A stretch of DNA of 64,000 nucleotides from Aquibacillus koreensis (GTDB taxonomy: Bacteria > Bacillota > Bacilli > Bacillales > Amphibacillaceae): the NCBI RefSeq assembly GCF_025154055.1, contig NZ_JAOALK010000013.1, forward strand, positions 1-64,000, in the 5' to 3' direction. The notes beneath the pieces are model-generated. The model did not search any database and was not told the origin of the DNA. It worked only from the letters and a program-made list of their open reading frames with translations. Shown piece after piece: positions 10,778 to 20,274 of this stretch. The position numbers and the translations under genes are program-made. Positions within the stretch are counted from its first letter, which is position 1, and each line of letters opens with the position of its first letter.

Positions 10778-11329
10778 ATGATTAAACGAGCATTAATCAA
10801 CATTGACTATACATATGACTTTGTCGCAGATGATGGAAAACTAACTTGTGGGGAAGCGGGCCAAGCGATTGAGAATGAAGTTGTTGCAATTACCAAACAA
10901 TTTGTTGATGCGGAAGACTTTGTTGTATTTGCGATTGATGGGCATGACGAAGGGGATACGTTCCACCCAGAAACGTCCCTATTTCCACCACATAATATAA
11001 AAGGTACAAAAGGACGTACGCTATACGGTGAATTACAGGGGTTGTATGAGAAGATAAAATATCTTCCCCAAGTGAACTATATGGATAAGACACGATATAG
11101 TGCATTTGCTGGAACAGATTTGGAAATGAAGTTGAGAGAACGCGGCATAAACGAGATATATCTAGTTGGCGTATGCACGGATATTTGTGTTCTCCACACA
11201 GCCATAGATGCTTATAATAAAGGCTTTGATCTCTACATTTATCAAAATGCAGTTGCCAGTTTTAATCAAGCCGGCCATGACTGGGCACTTGGACATTTTG
11301 CGAATACACTCGGTGCAAAAGTACTATAG
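10778..11329 (+). CDS. pncA: nicotinamidase (isochorismatase-like hydrolase, YueJ/PncA type)
   Basis: Predicted to deamidate nicotinamide to nicotinate for NAD salvage. The 183-residue protein matches the Bacillus YueJ/PncA pattern: catalytic Asp10 in NIDYTYDF, Lys104 in YMDKTRYSAF and catalytic Cys137 in GVCTDICVLHTA, with the metal-binding DGHDEGDTFHP loop in between. The start at ATG 10778 follows GAAGGAGAG; eight additional in-frame codons upstream from 10754 have no ribosome binding site. It stands alone between the family C element and murB. No neighbouring NAD gene supports the role; assignment is from sequence. Confidence 0.9.
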   Translation: MIKRALINIDYTYDFVADDGKLTCGEAGQAIENEVVAITKQFVDAEDFVVFAIDGHDEGDTFHPETSLFPPHNIKGTKGRTLYGELQGLYEKIKYLPQVNYMDKTRYSAFAGTDLEMKLRERGINEIYLVGVCTDICVLHTAIDAYNKGFDLYIYQNAVASFNQAGHDWALGHFANTLGAKVL

Positions 11330-11388
11330 CATTCTCACTCACAATGCTCCATGATCTTTCATATGTATAAACTAGAGCCTAATTGTTG

Positions 11389-11418
11389 TTGATGTATAGC
11401 TTGTGTAACTGCTATAAT
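11389..11418 (+). promoter_or_regulatory. predicted SigA promoter of murB
   Basis: TTGATG at 11389-11394 and TATAAT at 11413-11418 with an 18-base spacer, about 50 bases ahead of the murB start. Confidence 0.6.
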
Positions 11419-11467
11419 TTAAAAAGTGTATGTATTAATTGTCGGTTGATAAACGGCATGAAAAAGG

Positions 11468-12391
11468 ATGATACAAGTGGTTAAATACCATCATATATAT
11501 GAACAGTTACTTACCATTACAGCCAAAGAAAATGTGATGGTAGATGAGCAATTAAGAAATCATACCTATACAAAACTAGGTGGAAAAGCGGATTTATTTG
11601 TTACACCAGCAAGTATAGAAGAGGTACAGCAAATTGTGAAGTTAGCAAATAAGGAAGAAGTTCCTTTTACATTACTCGGTAACGGATCAAACCTCATTGT
11701 ACGTGATGGTGGGATTCGAGGTATTGTGATGAGTCCGAAGCGCTTCACAACGATCAAGCGTGAAGGGGATAGCATCATTGCAGAAAGTGGAGCTAGAATC
11801 ATCGATGCTTCAAGAAAAGCTTTAGAAGAAGAGCTATCGGGATTAGAATTTGCGTGTGGGATTCCTGGAACAGTAGGTGGTGCATTGTACATGAATGCAG
11901 GTGCTTACGGCGGGGAAGTGAAGGATTGCTTACACTATACTGTAGTTGTGACGAAAGAGGGAGAACTACTTACGTTGAAAGCGGAAGACCTTGACTTGGA
12001 TTATCGAACAAGTAATATCCCGGATAAAGGCTATATCGTACTAGAGGCACGTTTTGATTTAAAACCTGGAAAATATGATGAAATAAAAGCGATTATGGAT
12101 GACCTAACTTACAAAAGAGAGTCCAAACAACCTCTTGAATATCCTTCTTGTGGCAGCGTGTTTAAAAGGCCACCGGGCTATTTTGCTGGTAAGTTAATTC
12201 AAGATAGTGAGTTGCAAGGAAAAGGCGTAGGTGGGGCAGAGGTTTCAACCAAACATGCAGGTTTTATTGTCAATAAAGACAATGCAACTGCAACAGATTA
12301 TATCGCTGTGATTGAAATGGTTCAAAAAACGGTGAAAGATAAATTTGGGGTAGAGTTAGAAAGAGAAGTTAGGATATTAGGAGAAGACTGA
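11468..12391 (+). CDS. murB: UDP-N-acetylenolpyruvoylglucosamine reductase
   Basis: NADPH- and FAD-dependent reduction of UDP-GlcNAc-enolpyruvate to UDP-MurNAc, the second committed step of cell wall precursor synthesis in the cytoplasm. The 307-residue protein has the FAD-binding region ([17 protein letters not shown] and [21 protein letters not shown]) and the C-terminal MurB domain with [11 protein letters not shown] carrying the family's active-site serine region. The ATG at 11468 follows AAAAAGGATG. The gene is monocistronic, with its own promoter and a strong terminator. Confidence 0.96.
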   Translation: MIQVVKYHHIYEQLLTITAKENVMVDEQLRNHTYTKLGGKADLFVTPASIEEVQQIVKLANKEEVPFTLLGNGSNLIVRDGGIRGIVMSPKRFTTIKREGDSIIAESGARIIDASRKALEEELSGLEFACGIPGTVGGALYMNAGAYGGEVKDCLHYTVVVTKEGELLTLKAEDLDLDYRTSNIPDKGYIVLEARFDLKPGKYDEIKAIMDDLTYKRESKQPLEYPSCGSVFKRPPGYFAGKLIQDSELQGKGVGGAEVSTKHAGFIVNKDNATATDYIAVIEMVQKTVKDKFGVELEREVRILGED

Positions 12392-12445
12392 GTTCGCCAT
12401 GCGCCTACTTAGGAAATCAAATCAAATTACATGATCAAATGGTAA

Positions 12446-12488
12446 AGAATCGCTCAGAGTCTAAGAAAACTCTGAGCGATTCTTTTTG
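12446..12488 (+). terminator. intrinsic terminator after murB
   Basis: A perfect 15-bp stem, AGAATCGCTCAGAGT against ACTCTGAGCGATTCT, followed by TTTTTGTT. Confidence 0.95.
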
Positions 12489-12534
12489 TTAAGGATTTAT
12501 GGGTGTGAAAAATGCGATTTGTTCGGTACTTTAC

Positions 12535-13203
12535 TTAGTTCAACCCTTCAAATAATTCGAGACCATCCATCCTTCGAATCAAGGAAATCTTCCCATTTTC
12601 ATTCAAGTTAATAACCCCAGTAACGGTTGCTGTATTAGCTTCATTATTTTTACTATATTCTACTTCTACTTCGTAATTATAGACATCATTTTTCGTATCC
12701 TCTATCTGTTGTATGTTGATATCTTTTGGTTGTAATTGATACCCTTCTGTATGGGCAGCTCTTAGAAATGATAATACATAATTCCTGTTAATCATCTGCT
12801 CTAAGTCTGCTACCAAATCATCATAATTTTCTTCTAGATACCTTTCTAATTCAACGGAGTATAACCCCTGATCAAGAATATCGCTTAGTTCTTGACCTGG
12901 CCCTGTGAATTCCTTCTCCAAATAAGTGTGGATTGTTCTCACATTGTTATCATTTATTTGCTCAAGCGGTATATTAGCTTCATTAAGATTCTTTTGATCT
13001 GTCGTTACATAGATTGTAAGGAAAAAAGCACATAATGCCGCAACTAGTAATCCTGCATGCAACAACCTCTTAACATAGGTGTTTTTGCTACTGGGCTCTT
13101 TAATAGAGTTGATTCTGGAATAAATGTTTCTTTTGTCCTTATCCGTAAACAATTTTTCTTCTCCGATAAAATCCTCCAAATTGTCTCGAATCCTATTACT
13201 CAA
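12535..13203 (-). CDS. membrane-anchored protein co-encoded with an ECF sigma factor (probable anti-sigma or sigma-associated protein)
   Basis: A 222-residue protein with a cytoplasmic N-terminal stretch of about 50 residues, one membrane segment near 50-70 (LLHAGLLVAALCAFFLTIYV) and an extracytoplasmic domain that I do not recognise. Its start region overlaps the end of the sigma gene, the usual arrangement for an anti-sigma factor, but no ZAS-type HxxxCxxC zinc motif is visible. The TTG at 13203 is the likely start because AGGAGGTG lies 7-8 bases upstream; the GTG at 13212 would sit inside that site. Anti-sigma activity is an inference from topology and context only. Confidence 0.65.
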   Translation of the reverse strand: MSNRIRDNLEDFIGEEKLFTDKDKRNIYSRINSIKEPSSKNTYVKRLLHAGLLVAALCAFFLTIYVTTDQKNLNEANIPLEQINDNNVRTIHTYLEKEFTGPGQELSDILDQGLYSVELERYLEENYDDLVADLEQMINRNYVLSFLRAAHTEGYQLQPKDINIQQIEDTKNDVYNYEVEVEYSKNNEANTATVTGVINLNENGKISLIRRMDGLELFEGLN

Positions 13204-13699
13204 GGTATACACCTCCTAGCTTTTTCTTTAACAGGTTTCTAGCCCTTGAAATTCTCGTTTTCACTGTAGATTCATTCACTTGCAAAATATTGCTTATCTC
13301 CTTCATTTTCAGCTCGTTATAATAGAATAAAATAATTATTTCACGATATTTTATGGGCAAAGATAGGATTGCTTGTGTAAGCAGTGACTTTTCATCTTCT
13401 CTTATTAAAATTTGTTCGGGGGTATTATCGTTTGTTTTTTCAATGAAAGGATTAAAAATGATCTTTCTATAAGTCCAACTTCGAAAATAATCCTTACACT
13501 GATTGATGGCAATCCTATAAATCCATGTCTTATAAGAAGAGTTGTGTTCAAAAGTATTCATATGACTGAATACTTTTATAAAAACCTCCTGCGTTAAATC
13601 ATCAGTGATGGCTTTGTCTCTCACATATAAAAAGATTAATCGTTTCACAGATTCCCCGTATTCCTCTAATAACGAGTCGAAAACATCCTCATCTCTCAA
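13196..13699 (-). CDS. ECF-type RNA polymerase sigma factor
   Basis: A sigma-70 family extracytoplasmic function factor of about 167 residues. Region 2 is seen in FLYVRDKAITDDLTQEVFIKVF with YKTWIYRIAINQCKDYFR; region 4 is seen in LPIKYREIIILFYYNELKMKEISN followed by the helix-turn-helix VNESTVKTRISRARNLLKKKL. The TTG at 13699 is preferred because AGGTGAT lies 4-6 bases upstream; GTG at 13708 lacks a good site. It is the first gene of a two-gene operon with the membrane protein downstream. Which B. subtilis ECF factor is orthologous cannot be decided here. Confidence 0.9.
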   Translation of the reverse strand: MRDEDVFDSLLEEYGESVKRLIFLYVRDKAITDDLTQEVFIKVFSHMNTFEHNSSYKTWIYRIAINQCKDYFRSWTYRKIIFNPFIEKTNDNTPEQILIREDEKSLLTQAILSLPIKYREIIILFYYNELKMKEISNILQVNESTVKTRISRARNLLKKKLGGVYLE

Positions 13700-13788
13700 T
13701 AGAATCACCTACTTTCATGTATTAGACGGAACAAGCAGAAAAAGGTCCCAATTTTTTAAAATAAATATATAGGAAGCGACATTAAATA

Positions 13789-13851
13789 CGGGGTCGCCAG
13801 TGTGTTGACGACCCCGATATGCAATTAAGTGCTAGTTTATCTAGTAAACTA
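13789..13851. other. pair of orphan hairpins upstream of the riboflavin leader
   Basis: CGGGGTCG at 13789-13796 pairs with CGACCCCG at 13809-13816. TAGTTTA pairs with TAAACTA in 13833-13851 and is followed by ATTTT. The first hairpin shares arms and part of its loop (GGTCGYCAGTGT and TGACGACCC) with the hairpin at 40971-40996. No gene ends here; the interval 13709-13990 contains no other recognisable feature. Confidence 0.5.
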
Positions 13852-13996
13852 ATTTTAACATAATTATCCATTATACTTTTATATTTGAAAACCTAACTGC
13901 TTGAGTTTGCATGATTTGTTCATAAATTCACAATATCGTCAAGTTTCACAACGTGCACGGCTCATCATTTAATGGTATATTATACGTAATCGAATA

Positions 13997-14146
13997 AGGA
14001 TTCCTTTGGGGCAGGGTGTAAATCCCGACCGACGGTGAAGGATGTGCTCGCATCCTAAGTCCGTGACCCGGCGCATGTATATGCAATGGTTGATTTGGTG
14101 TAATTCCAAAACCGACAGTTAAAGTCTGGATGGGAAAAGGAAAAGA
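13997..14146 (+). ncRNA. FMN riboswitch (RFN element)
   Basis: All hallmark segments are present in order: GGGGCAGGGTGTAAATCCCG, ACCGACGGTGAAGG, AGTCCGTGACCCG, and the 3' part CCGACAGTTAAAGTCTGGATG GGAAAAGG closing helix P1 with AGGATTCC. It binds FMN and, through the terminator that follows, switches off the ribDEBAH operon. Confidence 0.97.
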
Positions 14147-14179
14147 AACGTACAGTTGTATGTTTATTTAGACGTAGTA

Positions 14180-14212
14180 AAAGCTCCAAGTATAGTTCTT
14201 GGGGCTTTCTTG
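14180..14212 (+). terminator. riboswitch-controlled terminator of the rib operon
   Basis: AAAGCTCCAAG pairs with CTTGGGGCTTT around TATAGTT, followed by CTTGCTTCTCTTT. It is the expression platform between the FMN aptamer and ribD. Confidence 0.85.
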
Positions 14213-14247
14213 CTTCTCTTTCCAAAAAAGGAAAGGGTGTGGTAAAG

Positions 14248-15333
14248 ATGACAAAGGAAGAATATATGGCACTGGCCTTATCTGTTGCGGAAAGTACGAT
14301 TGGTCAAACGAGTCCTAATCCATCTGTTGGAGCAGTAGTTGTAAAAGGTGGGAGAATTATTGGGATAGGGAGTCATCTTCAAGCAGGTAAGGAACATGCA
14401 GAAGTCCATGCGTTAGCGCAAGCTGGTGAGGGAGCAGAAGGCGGAGAAATATATGTAACATTAGAACCGTGTGTTCACTTTGGTAAAACACCACCATGTG
14501 CGGATCTGATCATCAAACACAAATTAAAAAAAGTATATATTGCTTGCCTAGATCCAAATCCAGCAGTAGCTGGAAAAGGAGTAGCAAAGTTAGAACAAGC
14601 AGGTATAGAGGTTGAAATTGGCCTCGGAGAAGCAAGAGCATTAGAGCTTAATCGTAAATTTTTCTATTTTATGAAAACCCGAAGACCGTATGTTACGTTA
14701 AAAGCAGCGATGACGCTTGATGGCAAAACGGCTACTTCCTCTGGAGATAGCAAGTGGATCACATCAGAAGAAGCGAGGCTTGACGTTCATAAAGAGCGAG
14801 ACATACATGATGCCATTTTAGTTGGTAGTCAAACGGTCATAAAAGATAACCCTCAACTAACCACTAGGTTGCCCCAAGGTGGTAAAAATCCCATTCGAAT
14901 TATTTTAGATACGAATTTATCCATACATGATGATGCTCGAATTTTGGATCAGGTAGCGTCGACATGGATAATATGTGGAAACAAAGCAGATGTAGAGACT
15001 TTTTCGTCAAACCATCCACATATTGAAGTGATGCAGTTACCAGCCGATAAGATTCGAATTTCGGATGTGTTAGACGTGCTTGGAGAAAAAGGTGTGCAGT
15101 CGCTATATGTAGAAGGTGGAAGCACGATCCATGGAGCTTTTGTTAGAGAGCAGTTGTTTCAAGAATGTCATTGGTACATTGCACCGAAACTACTTGGAGG
15201 AGCTAACGCCATCACAGCGGTTGGTGGAGAGTCACCGTTGTTCATGAACGATGCTTCCTCGTTAACCTTTACATCCGTTGAGCAAATTGGACCGGATATA
15301 AAAGTAGTTGCAAGACCAAAGGAGGCTCGCTAA
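14248..15333 (+). CDS. ribD: bifunctional riboflavin deaminase/reductase
   Basis: Carries out the second and third steps of riboflavin synthesis, deamination of the GTP-derived pyrimidine and then NADPH-dependent reduction of the ribosyl side chain. About 361 residues. The N-terminal cytidine-deaminase-like domain has HAEVHA and the zinc ligands in PCVHFGKTPPC; the C-terminal reductase domain starts near RPYVTLKAAMTLDGKTAT and contains YVEGGSTIHGAF. The ATG at 14248 is chosen; a GTG at 14239 is a weaker alternative. First gene of the FMN-regulated operon, overlapping nothing but only one base from ribE. Confidence 0.97.
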   Translation: MTKEEYMALALSVAESTIGQTSPNPSVGAVVVKGGRIIGIGSHLQAGKEHAEVHALAQAGEGAEGGEIYVTLEPCVHFGKTPPCADLIIKHKLKKVYIACLDPNPAVAGKGVAKLEQAGIEVEIGLGEARALELNRKFFYFMKTRRPYVTLKAAMTLDGKTATSSGDSKWITSEEARLDVHKERDIHDAILVGSQTVIKDNPQLTTRLPQGGKNPIRIILDTNLSIHDDARILDQVASTWIICGNKADVETFSSNHPHIEVMQLPADKIRISDVLDVLGEKGVQSLYVEGGSTIHGAFVREQLFQECHWYIAPKLLGGANAITAVGGESPLFMNDASSLTFTSVEQIGPDIKVVARPKEAR

Positions 15334-15334
15334 C

Positions 15335-15994
15335 ATGTTTACTGGAATTGTAGAAGAAAAAGGGAAGATTAAAAGTATTGAAAAGAATCAAAGTTCACTA
15401 ACGCTAAAAATAGATGGACAAACTGTTACATCAGATGTATCAATTGGGGATAGTATAGCAGTAAATGGTGTTTGTCTAACTGTTACATCCTTTGGTGCCG
15501 GTTGGTTTACGGTAGACGTTATTCCGGAAACATTTAGAGGGACGTCACTAGCAACAACCAATGCAGGTTCTGAAGTGAATTTAGAGCGTGCAATGAGTGC
15601 AGGTGGCAGATTTGGTGGTCATTTTGTATCAGGTCATGTGGACACGGTAGGAAAAATAAAAAAGATATGGACAGAAGACAATGCCCAATATGTTCATATC
15701 ACCATTGACCAAGATGGATTACCTTATATAGCTTTAAAAGGCTCGATCACAGTAGATGGTACATCGCTCACCATTTTTGGTGTGAAAGAGGATGGTTTTG
15801 TCATTTCACTCATACCAGAAACAAGAAGAGCGACAGTATTAGGGGCTAAAAGGCAAGGGGACATCGTCAATGTGGAATATGATGTACTCGCAAAATATAT
15901 GGAACGAATGTTAGGTTTTCGAAATAAAGCTACAGACTCGCATGATGGTGGATTAACATCTGATAAATTACAACAATATGGTTTTATAGACTAG
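15335..15994 (+). CDS. ribE: riboflavin synthase alpha chain
   Basis: Dismutates two 6,7-dimethyl-8-ribityllumazines to riboflavin. The 219-residue protein contains two lumazine-binding repeats: MFTGIVEEKG at the very start with the GGRFGGHFVSGHVD segment near the end of the first, and the second from about residue 98. The ATG at 15335 is fixed by the AGGAGG eight bases upstream and by the conserved MFTGIVEE start; 9 codons further upstream are open but overlap ribD. Second gene of the rib operon. Confidence 0.97.
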   Translation: MFTGIVEEKGKIKSIEKNQSSLTLKIDGQTVTSDVSIGDSIAVNGVCLTVTSFGAGWFTVDVIPETFRGTSLATTNAGSEVNLERAMSAGGRFGGHFVSGHVDTVGKIKKIWTEDNAQYVHITIDQDGLPYIALKGSITVDGTSLTIFGVKEDGFVISLIPETRRATVLGAKRQGDIVNVEYDVLAKYMERMLGFRNKATDSHDGGLTSDKLQQYGFID

Positions 15995-16007
15995 GAGGTA
16001 GACGCTC

Positions 16008-17201
16008 ATGTTTCAAACAATTGAAAAGGCCATTCAGGATCTACAAGCTGGAAAAATGATTATCGTTGTGGATGATGAAGATAGAGAAAATGAGGGTGAC
16101 TTTGTCCTTTTAGCAGAGCATGCTACTCCAGAAAACATTAATTTTATGGCGCAAGAGGGAAGAGGCCTGATTTGTACACCGATGGATCTAGCGTTTGCGA
16201 AAAAGTTTGAGCTAAACGCAATGGTCTCTAATAATACAGACGCACACGGTACAGCATTTACGGTTAGTGTCGATCACAAGGATACAACGACAGGAATTAG
16301 TGCATATGAAAGAGCGCTTACGATACAAAAGTTTATTGACCCTGAGACGGTTGCTTCTGACTTTAAACGACCAGGCCATGTCTTTCCTTTAATGGCAAAG
16401 GATGCGGGTGTATTAGAAAGGCCTGGGCATACCGAAGCGGCAGTCGATTTTGCGAGACTAGCAGGTTCATCACCAGTTGGTGTCATCTGTGAAATTATGA
16501 ACCCCGACGGTACGATGGCACGGTTACCTGAGCTAGAGAAATTAGCAGAAGAGCATGATATGGCTTTGATTACGATTCAAGCGTTGATTGATTACCGAAA
16601 GAAAAAAGATAAGTTGATTAACAAAGAGATAGAAATAAACTTGCCAACTGAATATGGTCAGTTTAAGTTAGCTGCCTATACCGAAACATTTACAGGTAAA
16701 GAGCATTTAGCTTTATATAAAGGTGATCTTTCAGAAAATGAACCTACCTTAGTGCGCATTCACTCGGAGTGTTTAACTGGAGATGTGTTAGGATCACATC
16801 GTTGTGATTGCGGTCCTCAATTGGAAAAAGCACTCTTGCAGATTGAAGAAGCAGGAAAAGGTGTGCTTGTGTACATGCGGCAGGAAGGTCGAGGCATCGG
16901 TTTATTAAACAAGTTAAAAGCTTACAAACTACAAGAAAAAGGCTTCGATACAGTAGAAGCGAATCACCAACTTGGCTTCCCGGATGACTTAAGGGATTAT
17001 GCTGTGAGTGCACAAATTTTGAAAGACTTAGGTGTAAAAAAGATACGTCTGTTAACGAATAATCCACGGAAAATCTCAAGCATGGGTGATTATGGCTTAG
17101 AAGTGGTGGAAAGAGAAGCAATTCAAATTCCAACAAATAAAGATAATGAAAACTATTTAAAAACAAAAGTAGCAAAATTAGACCATTTACTTAAATTTTA
17201 G
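16008..17201 (+). CDS. ribBA: bifunctional DHBP synthase / GTP cyclohydrolase II
   Basis: Supplies both riboflavin precursors: 3,4-dihydroxy-2-butanone 4-phosphate from ribulose 5-phosphate and the pyrimidine from GTP. The 397-residue protein has the N-terminal RibB domain with the acidic loop [11 protein letters not shown] and the C-terminal RibA domain from about residue 205, with zinc ligands in [16 protein letters not shown] and [11 protein letters not shown]. It follows ribE with an AGGAGG site and a 13-base gap. Domain order and length match the Bacillus fusion. Confidence 0.97.
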   Translation: MFQTIEKAIQDLQAGKMIIVVDDEDRENEGDFVLLAEHATPENINFMAQEGRGLICTPMDLAFAKKFELNAMVSNNTDAHGTAFTVSVDHKDTTTGISAYERALTIQKFIDPETVASDFKRPGHVFPLMAKDAGVLERPGHTEAAVDFARLAGSSPVGVICEIMNPDGTMARLPELEKLAEEHDMALITIQALIDYRKKKDKLINKEIEINLPTEYGQFKLAAYTETFTGKEHLALYKGDLSENEPTLVRIHSECLTGDVLGSHRCDCGPQLEKALLQIEEAGKGVLVYMRQEGRGIGLLNKLKAYKLQEKGFDTVEANHQLGFPDDLRDYAVSAQILKDLGVKKIRLLTNNPRKISSMGDYGLEVVEREAIQIPTNKDNENYLKTKVAKLDHLLKF

Positions 17202-17213
17202 GAGGACAAAGAC

Positions 17214-17681
17214 ATGAGTAACATTTTTGAGGGGAATTTAGTAGGTACAGATTTAAAAGTAGGTATCGTAGTAGCGAGATTTAACGAATTTATAACAAGC
17301 AAACTATTAGGTGGTGCTGAAGACACGTTACGCCGCCATGGTGTGAAAGAGGAAGACATCTCTGTAGCGTGGGTACCAGGAGCATTTGAAATTCCGTTAG
17401 TGGCGAAAAAGATGGCTGCATCAGGGAAATATGATGCTGTTATTACACTAGGGACAGTTATCAGAGGATCAACGCCACACTTTGATTATGTTTGTAGTGA
17501 AGTAGCAAAAGGTGTATCAAATATAGCAATGCAAGAAAACTTACCGGTTATTTTTGGCGTCTTGACTACTGAAAATATCGAGCAAGCAATTGAACGTGCT
17601 GGAACAAAAGCAGGAAACAAAGGTGCGGAAGCTGCAGTATCTGCAGTGGAAATGGCAAATTTATTAAGAAGCTTGGCGTAA
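17214..17681 (+). CDS. ribH: 6,7-dimethyl-8-ribityllumazine synthase
   Basis: Condenses the two products of RibD and RibBA into lumazine, usually as a 60-subunit capsid around riboflavin synthase. The 155-residue protein shows the substrate-binding stretches [23 protein letters not shown] and [15 protein letters not shown] with the conserved histidine. It follows ribBA by 12 bases with TAGGAGG as binding site. Last gene of the operon, closed by a terminator. Confidence 0.97.
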   Translation: MSNIFEGNLVGTDLKVGIVVARFNEFITSKLLGGAEDTLRRHGVKEEDISVAWVPGAFEIPLVAKKMAASGKYDAVITLGTVIRGSTPHFDYVCSEVAKGVSNIAMQENLPVIFGVLTTENIEQAIERAGTKAGNKGAEAAVSAVEMANLLRSLA

Positions 17682-17702
17682 TTAGTTAACATATTTTAAT
17701 AG

Positions 17703-17742
17703 AAAACACGTGGACTCTGAAAAGGGATCGCGTGTTTTTTAT
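17703..17742 (+). terminator. intrinsic terminator of the rib operon
   Basis: AAAACACG pairs with CGTGTTTT around a 20-base loop, followed by a T-rich tract. Confidence 0.75.
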
Positions 17743-17845
17743 TTTGTGAATTGCGATTCTAATCAAAACGATTTTTTCTGAATAGACTTGACAGGTATAT
17801 CATTCTTCCCATATAGTATGAAATAATTTCATATAGCTAAAAGCA

Positions 17846-18062
17846 ATGATTAGGATTAGTACGAGTGGTTCGTCTTTTTACAGAGAGGAATGTTTGCTGG
17901 AAAATTCCATTAGACCCATTTGGAACCTACCTAGGAGCGTGTATCGATAAAGATATAAGCGGAGTGATTCCGTTATCAATAGAAAGTGTGCAGTGAATAG
18001 TACTGTAAACAAGGGTGGTACCACCATGACTCGGTCCCTTATTGGGGATGGGGTCTTTTTGT
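17846..18062 (+). ncRNA. T-box riboswitch, probably proline-specific
   Basis: The T-box core AGGGTGGTACCACC is at 18012-18025, and the Stem I motifs (AGTACGAG, AGAGAGG, GGAATG...) lie upstream. A CCU proline codon at 17926-17928 sits in the context GAA-CCU-ACC expected for a specifier loop. A terminator helix (GACTCGGTCCC with GGGGATGGGGTC then T5) closes at about 18060. Uncharged tRNA-Pro should stabilise the antiterminator and switch on proS. Confidence 0.95.
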
Positions 18063-18147
18063 ACGTTAAAAAAGTATAAATTTTTAGCTAAGAAGTGTGA
18101 TCGACGTAGTGGAAAATTTAATGTACCAAGTATAAGATCAACTAACA

Positions 18148-18181
18148 CATTCGCAAAAGGACGAGCGAATGCGAGTTTTTC
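18148..18181 (+). terminator. second terminator-like hairpin between T-box and proS
   Basis: CATTCGC at 18148-18154 and GCGAATG at 18165-18171 form a perfect 7-bp stem followed by CGAGTTTTTC. It lies about 90 bases beyond the T-box terminator and is not part of the standard T-box fold. Confidence 0.45.
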
Positions 18182-18229
18182 TAACGTTCATTATTTTATT
18201 ATCTTACAAGAGAAAGTGAGTGTGTATTT

Positions 18230-19669
18230 ATGGGTAAAAAGAATAAACAATTTGTGGAAAAAGTAACGGCGATGGAAGATGATTTTGCTAAATGGTACAC
18301 CGATGTGGTAAAACAAGCAGATCTTGTTGACTATGGCTCTGTTAGAGGAACGATGATCATTCGTCCTTATGGTTATGCAATCTGGGAAAATATTCGTGAT
18401 GTATTAGATAGAAAAATTAAAGAGACAGGCCATCAAAATATGTACTTCCCTTTATTTATACCTGAGAGCCTTCTGCAAAAAGAAAAAGATCATATTGAGG
18501 GGTTTGCTCCTGAAGTGGCTTGGGTGACGCATGGCGGAGATGAGGAATTACAAGAGCGCTTAGTTGTTCGCCCTACTTCTGAAGTGTTATTTGCAGAGCA
18601 TTATTCCAAAATAATTCATTCGTATCGTGACCTGCCAAAGTTGTATAACCAGTGGAGTAACGTAGTGCGTTGGGAAAAAACAACACGACCATTCCTTCGT
18701 TCTTTAGAATTTTTATGGCAAGAGGGACACACATGTCATGCCACAGATGAAGATGCAGCCGAAGAGACAAATAAGATGTTAGAAGTGTATGCAAGTGTGT
18801 GTGAAGATTATCTAGCAATCCCTGTCCTCAAGGGGAGAAAAACAGAAAAAGAGAAGTTTGCCGGTGCTAAATATACGCTAACGATCGAAAGCTTAATGCA
18901 TGATGGAAAAGCATTGCAGTCTGGAACGTCTCACCATTTGGGCACAGGTTTTGCAGAATCATTTGATATTAGATTTTTAGATGAAGAAGGAAAACAACAA
19001 CCGGTCCATCAAACATCATGGGGAATTACGACCCGTTTAATTGGTGCACTAATTATGGTTCATGGTGATAACCGCGGTTTAGTCATTCCACCAAAAATTG
19101 CCCCAACCCAAGTGATGGTCGTTCCAATTGCGCAGCATAAAGAAGGGGTACTGGATAAAGCTTACGAACTAAAAGAAAAAGTTGCAAAAGTAGCGCGAGC
19201 AGATATTGATGCCAGTGACAAAATGCCAGGATGGAAATTTAATGAATATGAGATGAAGGGCATTCCATTACGTCTTGAGGTTGGACCTAAGGATATTGAA
19301 AAAGAACAAGTAGTCCTTGTGCGAAGGGATACAGGCGAAAAAGTATTTGTAGCAATGAGTGAGCTAGAGGCAACAGTTGAAAAACTTCTTGCAGAAATGC
19401 AGCATAACTTACTAGAAAGAGCACGTACACATCGAGATGAGAAGACAAGTGTAGCGCATGACTTTCATCAATTCAAGGAGCTTCTCGAGTCGAAGCTAGG
19501 GTTTATCAAGGCAATGTGGTGTGGAGATCAAGCTTGTGAGGACAAAATAAAAGAAGAAACAGGCGCGACGTCTAGATGCATTCCATTTGAACAGGAGCAG
19601 CTAGCTGATACATGTGTTTGTTGTGGTGAAAAAGCAGAAACATTTGTTTATTGGGCGAAAGCTTATTAA
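18230..19669 (+). CDS. proS: prolyl-tRNA synthetase, type 3 (archaeal/eukaryote-like)
   Basis: Charges tRNA-Pro with proline. The 479-residue length and sequence match the type 3 ProRS without the bacterial editing insertion: class II catalytic core with [18 protein letters not shown], the [17 protein letters not shown] segment and [15 protein letters not shown]. An anticodon-binding domain follows, then a C-terminal zinc-binding-like domain with Cys in MWCGDQACE and DTCVCCGEK and the terminal Tyr (KAY). It is controlled by the proline T-box upstream. The translation start has only a weak GAAAGTGAG ahead of it. Confidence 0.96.
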   Translation: MGKKNKQFVEKVTAMEDDFAKWYTDVVKQADLVDYGSVRGTMIIRPYGYAIWENIRDVLDRKIKETGHQNMYFPLFIPESLLQKEKDHIEGFAPEVAWVTHGGDEELQERLVVRPTSEVLFAEHYSKIIHSYRDLPKLYNQWSNVVRWEKTTRPFLRSLEFLWQEGHTCHATDEDAAEETNKMLEVYASVCEDYLAIPVLKGRKTEKEKFAGAKYTLTIESLMHDGKALQSGTSHHLGTGFAESFDIRFLDEEGKQQPVHQTSWGITTRLIGALIMVHGDNRGLVIPPKIAPTQVMVVPIAQHKEGVLDKAYELKEKVAKVARADIDASDKMPGWKFNEYEMKGIPLRLEVGPKDIEKEQVVLVRRDTGEKVFVAMSELEATVEKLLAEMQHNLLERARTHRDEKTSVAHDFHQFKELLESKLGFIKAMWCGDQACEDKIKEETGATSRCIPFEQEQLADTCVCCGEKAETFVYWAKAY

Positions 19670-19672
19670 ATA

Positions 19673-19716
19673 AAAAGCGCAATGTCTAGGTAGTTCTAGA
19701 TTATTGCGCTTTTTTG
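19673..19716. terminator. intrinsic terminator after proS
   Basis: AAAAGCGCAAT pairs with ATTGCGCTTTT, with an additional inner CTAG pairing and a T6 tail. It overlaps the end of the convergent minus-strand gene and may serve both. Confidence 0.85.
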
Positions 19717-20265
19717 GTATTTCCGACTAATAGGATGGTAGGAAAAAGACCAGAGTCCATCGATAATCAGTATGCAAGTCCAAACGATAAACACAGTTGG
19801 AGGACATTGGATGACCAGTAGATAGACCTGCATGACGAACCATAAACAACCATGCACAACAAATTTACGCTTTAACACAGTTGAATAGGTACGGAAATAA
19901 TCTGTTTGAGCGCTTGCTCTCACCATGGACGATCCGCGATAAGGTGCTTTATTTTTCCACCTAGAAGTATAGAGTTTTATCAGCTTGTCTAACTCCAACA
20001 TGTGCTTTGGCCCTCTAAATATTGCATACATATAGATGCAAACAATGATGATGTGGAAGAGTGTAATGCGCCTAAAGTGTATATAATCGATGGCACCTAA
20101 TGGTAAATTGACAAATTGATTTAGTATGGAAAACCAAAGGAAAAAGACCTGTCCTTTAGCCTCGTACCAATAACGTAACAGTAAAAAAATAATGAAGGAT
20201 AACCAAAATAATATTTCTGAACCTACTAAAATTATCCATTTGTATTCTAAAATATATTGAATCAT
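19696..20265 (-). CDS. uncharacterised multi-pass membrane protein
   Basis: A 189-residue protein I cannot assign to a family. Hydrophobic segments lie near residues 9-29, 40-60, 68-85, 132-152 and 158-175, with a central charged stretch (LYTSRWKNKAPYRG...). The start at 20265 follows AGGTGAT. A perfect inverted repeat lies directly ahead of the start and suggests its own repressor. It converges on proS and stands alone. No function is proposed. Confidence 0.7.
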   Translation of the reverse strand: MIQYILEYKWIILVGSEILFWLSFIIFLLLRYWYEAKGQVFFLWFSILNQFVNLPLGAIDYIHFRRITLFHIIIVCIYMYAIFRGPKHMLELDKLIKLYTSRWKNKAPYRGSSMVRASAQTDYFRTYSTVLKRKFVVHGCLWFVMQVYLLVIQCPPTVFIVWTCILIIDGLWSFSYHPISRKYQKSAII

Positions 20266-20274
20266 CGCATCACC

